A stretch of DNA of 40,037 nucleotides from Marinilabiliaceae bacterium. Its GTDB lineage: Bacteria > Bacteroidota > Bacteroidia > Bacteroidales > Marinilabiliaceae. Each line of letters opens with the position of its first letter. Within the stretch, counting starts at the first letter, position 1. The position numbers and the translations under genes were made by a program. Shown here one piece after another: positions 8,913-17,194 of the stretch. The stretch spans positions 1 through 40,037 of the forward strand of contig WRMI01000024.1 in the NCBI GenBank assembly GCA_009777175.1, in the 5' to 3' direction. Under the pieces are notes generated by a model. That model had not been told where the DNA came from and did not search any database. It saw only the letters and a list, made by a program, of their open reading frames with translations.

Positions 8913-9665
8913 CTATATTTCGCTATCTACCAATATTCTACCGCAATATTCGCAAACGATAATTTTTTTTCTTAACTGAATATCTAATTGTCGTTGAGGT
9001 GGAATTTTATTGAAACAGCCTCCACATGCATCTCGTGCAACAGTAACAACTGCTAAACCGTTGCGTGCATTTTTTCGGATACGCTTAAATGCTGTCAGTA
9101 AACGTTCATCGATATGTTTTTCAATATTTTTACCTTTTTCGACGAGGCGTTTTTCTTCGGTTTGTGTTTCTGAAATAATTTCCTCAAGTTCTGCTTTCTT
9201 TGTTGTAAGGTCAGATTTTCTGCCTGTTAATTGCTCCTTCCACGATTCTGACTGAACAGATTTTGCCTTCATTTCTGAATTAAATTCTTTGATACGTTTT
9301 TCGCACAGTTCAATCTCTAAATTTTGATATTCAACCTCTTTTGAAAGTGATTCATACTCTCGGTTGTTCCTAACGTTAGATTGTTGCGCTTCATATTTCT
9401 TAATAAGAAGCCCCGCATCTTTGATTTTATTTTTCATCAGAACAATGCTGTCGCTCAATTCTTTTACTTCGCTATTAAGATTCGAAATACGTGTTTCTAA
9501 ACCTGCAACGTCATCTTCCAAATCTTGAACTTCCAAAGGCAACTCGCCTCTGAGTGTTCTTAGTTTGTCTATTTCAGACACAACTTTTTGCAAACTGAAA
9601 AGTGAACGAAGTTTATCTTCTACCGAAGATTCTACGATATTTGTTTTTGGTTCTTTTGTTGCCAT
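8913..9665 (-). CDS. Coiled-coil protein with C4 zinc ribbon
   Basis: A 250-aa cytoplasmic protein with a long alpha-helical hairpin (about residues 15-195, heptad-like E/K/L pattern) and a C-terminal zinc ribbon with C214-x2-C217 and C238-x2-C241. This matches the zf-RING_7 (PF02591) family, broadly conserved and proposed to bind nucleic acid or act as a ribosome- or envelope-related regulator; its exact role is not settled. It is typically found next to NIF3 family genes, as here: its ATG directly abuts the TGA of the upstream nif3-like gene, so the two are translationally coupled. A -7-like box on the minus strand at 9723-9716 inside the end of that gene could give it an additional promoter. 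Confidence 0.9.
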   Translation of the reverse strand: MATKEPKTNIVESSVEDKLRSLFSLQKVVSEIDKLRTLRGELPLEVQDLEDDVAGLETRISNLNSEVKELSDSIVLMKNKIKDAGLLIKKYEAQQSNVRNNREYESLSKEVEYQNLEIELCEKRIKEFNSEMKAKSVQSESWKEQLTGRKSDLTTKKAELEEIISETQTEEKRLVEKGKNIEKHIDERLLTAFKRIRKNARNGLAVVTVARDACGGCFNKIPPQRQLDIQLRKKIIVCEYCGRILVDSEI

Positions 9666-10763
9666 TCAACTAAAATATTTTATAGGGTTGCTATTTATTT
9701 CCGAAATTCGGACCGCAAAAGTAGGAAAATTTTTTGAAATAATATCAAATAAAAATTCATTAAAAAATTGCTCACTTTCGTAATGTCCTATATCAGAAAT
9801 GATTACGTTATTTGGAACATCAAAAAATTGATGATATTTAATGTCTCCTGTAATAAAAATATCGGCACCGGCTTTTATAACGTCATTAATTAAGAAACTT
9901 CCGCTACCGCCGCAGATAGCAACTTTTTTCAATTGATGCCCAGAAATTTTTGAATGCCTGATAACTCCCGCTTTTGTAACTTCTTTTAAACGTTTCAAAA
10001 AAACTTCAGGTTTTTCGATTTCTGCTAATTCGCCAATTATTCCAATGCCCGCTTCATCCCATTGATTCTCAAGAGGATATAAATCATACGCTACTTCTTC
10101 ATAAGGATGTGCGTCAAACAGTGCTTTTAGAACTTGTTTTTGAAGAAATGATGGCAAAATTGTTTCAATTCTGATTTCTTTTTCGAAGTGTAGTTCTCCT
10201 TTTTTTCCAACAAAAGGATTGGTGGAATCATCTCCGCAAAAAGTACCCTCGCCTTCAATATTGTAACTACATCCCGAATAGTTGCCAATACGCCCCGCAC
10301 CCGCTTCAAATAAGGCATTCCGAACTTTATCAGCAAACTCAAGAGGTACAAAAGTTACTAATTTAAGCAACAAGTTTTTTTTCGGAGACAATACTTTTGT
10401 GTTGATTAAACCTAATTTTTGGGCAAGAATACCGCTAATTCCATTTTTGAGATTGTCGATGTTTGTATGCACCGAATATATTGCTATTTCGTTACGAATC
10501 GCTTCCCTAAAAATCTGAACAGGCAAACTATTTCCTGTCATTCTTTTTATTCCAGATAAAGTAACGGGATGATGCGAAACTATTAGGTTACAATTAGTTG
10601 TTACTGCTTCTTTGATTACTTCGGGAGTAACATCCAAAGTTAGAAGGATGCCTGTTATTTCATCTTCGGGGTTTCCCACTTGAAGTCCACAATTGTCAAA
10701 CTCTTCCTGCAAGGCAGTAGGAAATTGGGTTTCAAAGAATTTTATTATTTCGTGTAAATTCAT
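9666..10763 (-). CDS. NIF3-like dinuclear metal-centre protein
   Basis: A 365-aa member of the NIF3/YqfO family (often labelled GTP cyclohydrolase 1 type 2 homolog or Nif3-like dinuclear metal center hexameric protein). Metal-binding signatures are VSHHP (H64, H65), HTNID (D103), GDIKYH and DIGHYESE near the C terminus. Between the two NIF3 halves sits the inserted PII/CutA-like domain (about residues 130-235, LVTFVPLEFADKVRNALF and HPYEEVAYD) found in the long bacterial forms. The biochemical role is not firmly established. It lies between coaBC (23 bp upstream) and the zinc-ribbon gene (abutting), forming a three-gene minus-strand operon. Confidence 0.93.
   Translation of the reverse strand: MNLHEIIKFFETQFPTALQEEFDNCGLQVGNPEDEITGILLTLDVTPEVIKEAVTTNCNLIVSHHPVTLSGIKRMTGNSLPVQIFREAIRNEIAIYSVHTNIDNLKNGISGILAQKLGLINTKVLSPKKNLLLKLVTFVPLEFADKVRNALFEAGAGRIGNYSGCSYNIEGEGTFCGDDSTNPFVGKKGELHFEKEIRIETILPSFLQKQVLKALFDAHPYEEVAYDLYPLENQWDEAGIGIIGELAEIEKPEVFLKRLKEVTKAGVIRHSKISGHQLKKVAICGGSGSFLINDVIKAGADIFITGDIKYHQFFDVPNNVIISDIGHYESEQFFNEFLFDIISKNFPTFAVRISEINSNPIKYFS
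9716..9749 (-). promoter_or_regulatory. Possible internal promoter before the zinc-ribbon gene
   Basis: On the minus strand TTTG (9749-9746) and TACTTTTG (9723-9716) resemble the -33 and -7 boxes of Bacteroidetes promoters, with 22 nt between them. The site lies inside the 3' end of the NIF3-like gene, which could be coincidence since the same bases encode amino acids. Confidence 0.35.
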
Positions 10764-10785
10764 GTTAAATCACTATAAGAATTTG

Positions 10786-12018
10786 TTATTTTTTCAATAA
10801 TTTTTCAAGTTCATCAATAATATCAGATGCAACTTCTTTTTTAGTTTTAAGAGGATATTTCTTTTTAAAATTGTTTTTATCAATAATTGTAATTTCGTTT
10901 GTGTCGGTCATAAATCCTGTTCCTTTGGTTGACGGGGAGTTAAGGACAATAAAATCAAGATTTTTTGATATTAATTTTTTGAAGGCATTAACTTCTTCGT
11001 CATGTGTTTCTAGTGCAAAACCGATTAATATTTGGTTAGATTTTTTTATTTGTCCTAATTTTGCGGCAATATCTGGGTTTGGAGATAGTTCGATGGTTAA
11101 ATTTTTATCATTTCTTTTAATTTTCTTTTGGGAATATTTTGCGGGTTTAAAATCGGCAACTGCCGCCGTCATTATAGCAGCGTCAACTTTTGGAAAAATC
11201 TTTAATGCTTCTCGATACATATCATCAGCGGATATAACTTCACTCCTTGCCGTTCCTAATGTGTTGAAATACAACTCTTTCTCCCTTGAGGATAGTAGAT
11301 GTGAGTTGATAATCAAATCTACTTTTGCGCCTCTTTTAATTAATTCTTCGGCGATTGCAATACCTGTTTTACCAGATGAATAATTTCCTATAAAACGCAC
11401 AGGGTCAATATTTTCGTAGGTTGGACCTGCTGTAACCATAACTCTTTTTCCTGCAAGACTTTTTTGAGGAATTTTATTTTCGAAAAAATCTTTTAAAATT
11501 TCGACAATTTGTTCTGGTTCTTCCATGCGTCCTTTTCCGTGCAGTCCGCTTGCTAAAACTCCGGTACTTGGCTCTATTATTTTGCAACCGCGCTCAATAA
11601 GCAAAGAAATATTCTTTTGAGTTGCTGGGTGTGCAAACATATCTAAATCCATCGCAGGTGCAACAAAAATGGGACATTTAGTTGATAAATAAGTAGTTAA
11701 AAGCAGGTTATCGCAAATTCCTGTTGCCATTTTTGCTATTGTATTTGCTGATGCGGGTGCAATAATCATAACATCTGCCCATAACCCTAAATTTACATGA
11801 CTATGCCACGTTCCGTCATTTGTTTCAAAAAATGTTCCTAAAACCGGCTTGTTGGAAAGTGCCGAAAGAGTTGCGGGTGTAATAAATTCTTTGCCCGCAG
11901 GAGTGATTAAAACCTGTACTTCTGCCTCTTCTTTTACTAATAACCGCAAAAGATATGCCGCTTTATAGGCAGCAATACTACCCGTTATTCCCAGAATTAT
12001 TTTTTTTCCTTTTAACAT
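10786..12018 (-). CDS. coaBC: Bifunctional phosphopantothenoylcysteine decarboxylase/phosphopantothenate-cysteine ligase
   Basis: A 410-aa cytosolic enzyme of coenzyme A biosynthesis: CoaB joins 4'-phosphopantothenate to cysteine and CoaC decarboxylates the product with FMN. The N-terminal half has GITGSIAAYKAAYLLR, the WHSHVNL histidine region and APASANTIAKMATGICDNLL; the CoaB half has VMVTAGPTYENIDPVRFI and GNYSSGKTG, and later AAVADFKPA and KIKRN. An upstream in-frame extension to 12102 exists, but it is made of the intergenic palindromic repeat and gives a Cys-rich nonsense leader, so the start at 12018 (MLKGKKIILGITGS) is chosen. First gene of the coaBC, NIF3-like, zinc-ribbon operon. 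Confidence 0.97.
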   Translation of the reverse strand: MLKGKKIILGITGSIAAYKAAYLLRLLVKEEAEVQVLITPAGKEFITPATLSALSNKPVLGTFFETNDGTWHSHVNLGLWADVMIIAPASANTIAKMATGICDNLLLTTYLSTKCPIFVAPAMDLDMFAHPATQKNISLLIERGCKIIEPSTGVLASGLHGKGRMEEPEQIVEILKDFFENKIPQKSLAGKRVMVTAGPTYENIDPVRFIGNYSSGKTGIAIAEELIKRGAKVDLIINSHLLSSREKELYFNTLGTARSEVISADDMYREALKIFPKVDAAIMTAAVADFKPAKYSQKKIKRNDKNLTIELSPNPDIAAKLGQIKKSNQILIGFALETHDEEVNAFKKLISKNLDFIVLNSPSTKGTGFMTDTNEITIIDKNNFKKKYPLKTKKEVASDIIDELEKLLKK

Positions 12019-12229
12019 TGTTTTTTGTAAAATTAATAGACGAGTCGACTCCGAAAAGTGTTTTCTACCACAAAGTACACAAAGAATACACAAAGAGCAC
12101 AAGTTGATATTAGTTGATTTTTAATACTTTGTGTCCTTTGTGAAATCTCTTTGTGACCCTTGTGGTAAAATAATAGGGCTTTTCGGAGTGGATTCATAGA
12201 TAAAATGTAGAATAGAATTATCATAAAAT
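12019..12229. repeat. Imperfect palindrome with ACACAAAG repeats
   Basis: The arm CTCCGAAAAG...CTACCACAA (12049-12072) is inverted at 12158-12187 (TTGTGGTAAAA...CTTTTCGGAG). Between them are CACAAAG units on the left and their complement CTTTGTG on the right, so the whole 12049-12187 stretch could fold into one long hairpin. It separates the beta-barrel gene end from coaBC and probably contains the coaBC promoter, but no clear -7 box was found. No gene is supported. Confidence 0.65.
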
Positions 12230-13147
12230 TCAATATATCCAATGGTCGCATTTTTGTGTTTTTTTGAGTGATGTAAAAGCAAGTCGTAATTTTAAACCTA
12301 CTGCAGTAAAAGTAATTTTATCAGAAAAATTCAAAAACGAAGTTTCTGAAATAAGAACTGCTGCATTTTGGTCAGTATAAGATAAACGTCTATTTTGGTA
12401 TGGGTCTTCTAATCCGATGTCAAGAAATAAGCCTGTGTAGAGAAACATTTTTTTGTTTATGATACTTTTTATACCTGCTTCGAGTGAAAAAGCAACAAAC
12501 ATATCAAGTTCGAGATCGCCTTCGGAGCCTACGCCCTCAAAAGTTCCTAATCCTGCAAAAGTTTGAGTACCCGCCCAATTGTCCATGTCGGGATAATATG
12601 CAGCATTAGTAAGTGACGTAGTATTAGATCGGTATTGGCTATTCTGAGGAATAATGAATTTAATACCTGTCATTGCATAAAAAAAGTTTATTCTACCTCG
12701 GTGTTGCGCCGATAGTCTGCCTTGAGGCATCGCCTGATAATGTAACATTAATGGTACACTTAAAAAACTCATCGATTGTTGTTCGGTAAAGTAGAGTAGA
12801 TTGGTATGTAAATCGAAAAGATAACCATTACTGTCGGTAAGTCCTGAATTTAAAATAGTTATTTTATTTGTTTTTGCCACAGGTTGAGCCAATCCAATGC
12901 CCGCTCCAAGATAAATACCCCATTTGGGATGTAAAAAGAAAGTTAATCCAAAACCAATATCTCCGATAATACCGTTTGGTAAAACATTTTCCAAAGTTGG
13001 CTGCATAATAAATGCCGACAAACCCACTCCACCATTAATAGATAATTCATTTTTCGTTTGTTGAGAAGAAATGTTAGGTATAGTTATTACCAAAGCTGTG
13101 ATAATCAAAACGAAACGAATTATCTTTATTTTTTTTAACTTGTTCAT
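12230..13147 (-). CDS. Outer-membrane beta-barrel protein, partner of the giant T9SS protein
   Basis: A 305-aa protein with an N-terminal signal sequence (hydrophobic residues about 10-27, cleavage near NISSQ) and a beta-barrel body (LSINGGVGLSAF, GDIGFGLTFFL, IYLGAGIGLA, MFLYTGLFLDIGL, AVGLKLRLAF). It resembles the 7387-8445 product in length, strand layout and a PLMLHY segment, but its tail is short (KKTQKCDHWIY). It follows the 1066-aa T9SS gene on the same strand, 328 bp away, the interval being filled by the inverted 51-bp array. The order large T9SS protein then barrel is therefore the same at both loci, which suggests a functional pair. Substrate or partner not known. Confidence 0.75.
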   Translation of the reverse strand: MNKLKKIKIIRFVLIITALVITIPNISSQQTKNELSINGGVGLSAFIMQPTLENVLPNGIIGDIGFGLTFFLHPKWGIYLGAGIGLAQPVAKTNKITILNSGLTDSNGYLFDLHTNLLYFTEQQSMSFLSVPLMLHYQAMPQGRLSAQHRGRINFFYAMTGIKFIIPQNSQYRSNTTSLTNAAYYPDMDNWAGTQTFAGLGTFEGVGSEGDLELDMFVAFSLEAGIKSIINKKMFLYTGLFLDIGLEDPYQNRRLSYTDQNAAVLISETSFLNFSDKITFTAVGLKLRLAFTSLKKTQKCDHWIY

Positions 13148-13475
13148 GTTATATAAAGTCTATTATCGAACATTTGGGCAAACACTCAGGTTTGCCCCTA
13201 CACGATTCATTTATTTATTAGAAGGAGAGCGACCGCAAGGGTGCGCCCCTACACCATTCATTTATTTATTATAAGGAGGGCGACCGCAAGGGTGCGCCCC
13301 TACACCATTCATTTATTTATTACAAGGAGGGCGACCGCAAGGGTGCGCCCCTACACCATTCATTTATTTATTACAAGGAGGGCGACCGCAAGGGTGCGCC
13401 CCTACACTTATTCACTCATTTACTTATTCACTCATTCACTCATTCACTCATTCACTGAAAACTGACAACTAACAA
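13148..13475. repeat. Inverted-orientation 51-bp tandem array
   Basis: The core CGACCGCAAGGGTGCGCCCC occurs at 13230, 13281, 13332 and 13383, a period of exactly 51 bp, with spacers CTACACCATTCATTTATTTA. This is the reverse complement of the array at 87-290. A decayed fifth copy (13176-13220) carries a perfect 8-bp hairpin GGGCAAAC/GTTTGCCC. After the last copy come TTCACTCA runs up to 13456. No gene is supported. Confidence 0.9.
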
Positions 13476-16400
13476 CTATTTTACAATTTCAATCTTTATT
13501 TGTTTTTTATCTGCGTGTATAAAATAGAATCCCGCAGGGAAATTAAGTTTAAGGGTTATTATTTCGTCTGTGGCAATCGTATTGTACACGCAAACTCCCA
13601 TCTGGTTATAAATATTAATGGCTTTTCCTGCTGTAACACCCTCAATAGTAAACGGAACCCCCGATGAGAATGGGTTTGGGTATACAATCAGTGTCGATTT
13701 GGTTTCCTCGTCATCATCTTCGGTAGTACCGTTGTCTATAAACTTATTTGTTGAACATAAATTGCCAAAGTTTTGGGTCTTTAATTTAAACATATAATAA
13801 GTAGGTGCAGGTTTTAGCAAATTATAACTATTTGGACCTTCAGAGTAACTGAACTCGTTTATTGTATTAGTCTCGATTTGTTCGATATCATCTTTATACC
13901 ATTGACAACCAGTTACTTCATAACCATCTTCTCTTAATTTTTTGAGATTAAGTAAAAAAGTATTATCCCAAAGGATAGGAGAATATGTATCGAAATCAAG
14001 CGCACTGAAATTTGCCGTAATTGTTACATTTTCAGTTACTTCGAAAGAATATGGATTGTCGGTCGAAACCACAACTCCGTTTATTGACCAATTTTCGAAT
14101 CTGTAGCAGTCGTTTTCAAATGCCCTAACTTGTGCAAAACTTGATATTCTGTAAAAATCATTGCCTGCTGCAGAACCATAGTCGCTATTATTAACATCAA
14201 CCGTAACGAGAAAAAGCATTACAAAATTAGCAACCAAATTACGGTTTTGGGTTATAATAAAAGTATAATTGGGTTCGTCTGAAACCACAACATTATTTTC
14301 GGTCCAATTAACAAAATGGTATAGTTCATTTTCGGTTGCCGAAACTGTAACACTTTCACCATAAGTATATTCTCCTTCACCCGAAACAGTACCTCCTTCT
14401 GTAGGGTCAGCATATAAAACAATTTCATAAGATTTAAGTGTAAAATTGGCAACTAAATTACGGTCTTCGGTAGCAATAAAATTATAATTGGGGGCATCAG
14501 ATACTTCAATATCATTTTCTGTCCAATTAACAAAGTTGTATATATCGGCTGGTGTTGCCGAAACTGTAACATCCGTGTCGCAAGTATAACTGTCAGTACC
14601 AATTACTGAACCACCCTCTTCGGGATTTGCAATAACTGTAATATTAACAATACCAATATTTTGAGTAACAATTTGACGAATATATCCTGTAGGCACTCCA
14701 CCCCAATTTCCGCTAATACGCAAGACATCCGAGTAAAATCCACCCGATTTTCCTAATTTAATTGGAATGGCAACAAATAAAATATCTCCTTTATTGATTG
14801 TTGTTGGAGTAGAAATTTCTGTTTCACCATCGGAAGAATAGAATTTCATATCAGATGCCAAAAAGTCGGATAAATTGCCTTCAGCCATCTCAAAAATAAC
14901 ATTTGACATTTGAGCACCGTCTAAATATGTTATCTTTATACGAAAAGCGTGGTTTAATGCAGTAGAATCCGAATAATTATTTTCACAAATAGAAATAGAT
15001 GGAAAAGCCTCTATTGTCAAATCGGTTTTCATTAGTTCCAAAATAACAGTTTCTGAGTTTGGTCCGGGCAACCGTACAGTTTTAGGCAAATAAGGTCTTC
15101 CAAAATATTCGGGCTGCGAACTTACTGCGTCTGTAAAAAATGTTGTATTATCATTGAGGATGCCATTAAATGTGTAGATACCCGCATTATTTGCCTGTCC
15201 AAACTTAACTTGATTAATATCAAGCCTTTCGTTAGGAACAGTTGCATTGATAACACGTGCAATATCAGGGTTTTCAGAAAGGTCTACATAAATATTTGCA
15301 AATGGTTCAAAATCTTCTGTATGTACTGTAATTTCGGGCTTTTGGGGGTCTCCAATGTAAACGAGTGTATTAGTTCCTGCAAGTGCAAGGTCAAATATAG
15401 GAACATTTTCGTCATGTCCTGAGCCAGAAGCAGCAATAGTAGCGGGAGGAAGTACAATAATAGAACTATTTGATGTGTAACAAGGCACTATTCCTGTACC
15501 GAGGGGGCATCCGCTCCCAATTCCTGCGGCATGAAAAATTGAAGAAGCGTTCACTTCACCGCCATAAATAACAATCATACCGTCGTAATAGTAACTGAAA
15601 CCGCCGCCAATCCCTGCACCGTGTCCACCTCTTGCGGTAATTTTTCCGCTCGAAATTACAATATTACCACCAGCAGCGGTCGCAGGCGATTGACATCCAC
15701 CGGTAATTGGCAAATCAATAGTTGCTTCGGGGAGACCTGCCAATGCACCAATTCCCGTTCCTCCATGCCTTGTATGTGATATAGCACTTAATGTTCCACT
15801 TGAATTATCAGACGGATTAATTGCAGAAATATTGATTTGTGCTCCTTGCTCCACATGAAATGCCGACCAACCTCTATCATCCTCACGATAATGATCAGGA
15901 ATCAGAGGGCTCAAATAATTATCACCTTCTAAAATAAAATCTACATTAGTTACAGGAGTGAGATTAGAACAATTATTTTGTCCTTTTACAGAAATTGGTG
16001 AATGTAAGGGTCTTTGAGAATACCATAAATCCCAAATAGCATTGAATTCATCCCAATATGGATTCAAAATTGCATTACATTCATCCCAATATGGCTGCAT
16101 AATTGCATCATATTCTACCCACCATGGAGCCCAAATAGCAATGCATTCCTCTCGCCATGGCTGTAAAATTATTCCACATAAATCCCAATATGGCGCCATA
16201 ATTGCATAATATTCTGCGTACCACTGATCCAAAAGAAAATTATATAATGCCCAATATGCATCCCAATCGGGGTCAGAAAATGGAGGATCTGGTTGAGGAT
16301 GATCAGGGGGATCCGGTAGTTCGGGATATGGAGGTAATTCGGGTTCGGGAGGTAGTTCGGGTTGAGGAGGACATTCGGGGCGAGGAGGTAGTTCAGGTTC

Positions 16401-16676
16401 CGGAGGTAACTTGGGATAGGGAGGTAACTCAGGATCAGGATGTGTTAATTCTATTTTAACATCTCGTAACGTTATTATTCCTTTATAACCGGTTTCTACA
16501 ATAATATTATTTTTATCGGTAGAACCTGTAATAATGTAATTTTCAGTACTATTGCCATTGATAATAATGGGAGCAACTGAAATGTCTAAAATCGGGTCAT
16601 TGGCATTGACAACTAAAATGTTGCAACATAATACCAAATTAACCAAAAAAAATGTTTTGTTTATTCTCTTTCTCAT
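13476..16676 (-). CDS. Giant T9SS surface protein with Pro-rich and 11-residue aromatic repeats
   Basis: A 1066-aa secreted protein. The signal peptide (about 1-26) is followed by a beta-rich start, a Pro-rich segment (about 79-135, repeating ELPPxPELPP), and six consecutive 11-residue repeats at 150-215 of the type QPYWDECNAIL, rich in Trp, Tyr, Pro and Asp. Residues about 220-470 are Gly-rich with GGHGAGIGGG and look beta-helical. Three InlB-type B-repeats (about 675-890, each with WTEN or WSIN and LVANF or ITANF) precede a T9SS sorting domain (VYPNPF at about 994 to the end). It should be a T9SS-exported surface adhesin or stalk. The beta-barrel gene downstream is its likely partner. A -7 box sits at 16816-16809. 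Ligand unknown. Confidence 0.85.
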   Translation of the reverse strand: MRKRINKTFFLVNLVLCCNILVVNANDPILDISVAPIIINGNSTENYIITGSTDKNNIIVETGYKGIITLRDVKIELTHPDPELPPYPKLPPEPELPPRPECPPQPELPPEPELPPYPELPDPPDHPQPDPPFSDPDWDAYWALYNFLLDQWYAEYYAIMAPYWDLCGIILQPWREECIAIWAPWWVEYDAIMQPYWDECNAILNPYWDEFNAIWDLWYSQRPLHSPISVKGQNNCSNLTPVTNVDFILEGDNYLSPLIPDHYREDDRGWSAFHVEQGAQINISAINPSDNSSGTLSAISHTRHGGTGIGALAGLPEATIDLPITGGCQSPATAAGGNIVISSGKITARGGHGAGIGGGFSYYYDGMIVIYGGEVNASSIFHAAGIGSGCPLGTGIVPCYTSNSSIIVLPPATIAASGSGHDENVPIFDLALAGTNTLVYIGDPQKPEITVHTEDFEPFANIYVDLSENPDIARVINATVPNERLDINQVKFGQANNAGIYTFNGILNDNTTFFTDAVSSQPEYFGRPYLPKTVRLPGPNSETVILELMKTDLTIEAFPSISICENNYSDSTALNHAFRIKITYLDGAQMSNVIFEMAEGNLSDFLASDMKFYSSDGETEISTPTTINKGDILFVAIPIKLGKSGGFYSDVLRISGNWGGVPTGYIRQIVTQNIGIVNITVIANPEEGGSVIGTDSYTCDTDVTVSATPADIYNFVNWTENDIEVSDAPNYNFIATEDRNLVANFTLKSYEIVLYADPTEGGTVSGEGEYTYGESVTVSATENELYHFVNWTENNVVVSDEPNYTFIITQNRNLVANFVMLFLVTVDVNNSDYGSAAGNDFYRISSFAQVRAFENDCYRFENWSINGVVVSTDNPYSFEVTENVTITANFSALDFDTYSPILWDNTFLLNLKKLREDGYEVTGCQWYKDDIEQIETNTINEFSYSEGPNSYNLLKPAPTYYMFKLKTQNFGNLCSTNKFIDNGTTEDDDEETKSTLIVYPNPFSSGVPFTIEGVTAGKAINIYNQMGVCVYNTIATDEIITLKLNFPAGFYFIHADKKQIKIEIVK

Positions 16677-17194
16677 ATTATTTATATTATTATTGAGCCA
16701 CTAATTTCACGAATTAACTCTAATGTATTTATAATCATTTGATTGCGTGTCTAAATCTTTATTTTAGTAATGTGAATTTTTAATCTTTTATGGTTTTAAA
16801 TTATTTCACAAAAGTACTATTTTTTTAATAATTAAAAATATTTTTTTTATTTTTTTACAAAATTCTACCCCGAATTTTTTCTCTGTGTAAGGAGTTGAGT
16901 ATGCCAACATTGAAATAAAGAGGCTGTTATGCAAGAGGGAACATTTAGAAACCGTTATGAAAATTGCAAAAAATTTTAGAAAGTGACTTGAATATCAAAA
17001 AAAAGTGGTAATTTTGCATTTCTAAATAAATAAAGATTGTGGATTGAGACATTAGAAATAACAATTTCGGTAAACTCAATAACAATTTCAATACGTTCAA
17101 TAACAAACAATTTCGGTAACATACATAATATTTACAAATGAAAAAAAATAAACCATACAACGCGTACCGTGTACCGTAATAAAAAAATAACCAG
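16677..17194. other. Divergent intergenic region with two promoter-like boxes
   Basis: This 518-bp AT-rich gap separates two divergent genes. TACTTTTG on the minus strand (16816-16809) fits a -7 box for the giant T9SS gene, and TAATTTTG at 17009-17016 with an upstream TTG (16988-16990) fits a promoter for the PQQ-propeller gene. Between 17060 and 17130 CAATAACAATTTCGGTAA-like phrases repeat, and TACCGTGTACCGTA lies at 17165-17178. Only peptides under 20 codons are open; no gene is supported. Confidence 0.5.

Noticed and set aside
12019-12102. N-terminal extension of coaBC to 12102.
   Set aside because: The added 28 residues come from the ACACAAAG palindrome and the CoaC fold starts at MLKGKKIILGITGS.
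15656-16459. Open frames opposite the Pro-rich and Trp-rich repeats of the giant T9SS gene.
   Set aside because: They are shadows of the repetitive coding strand.
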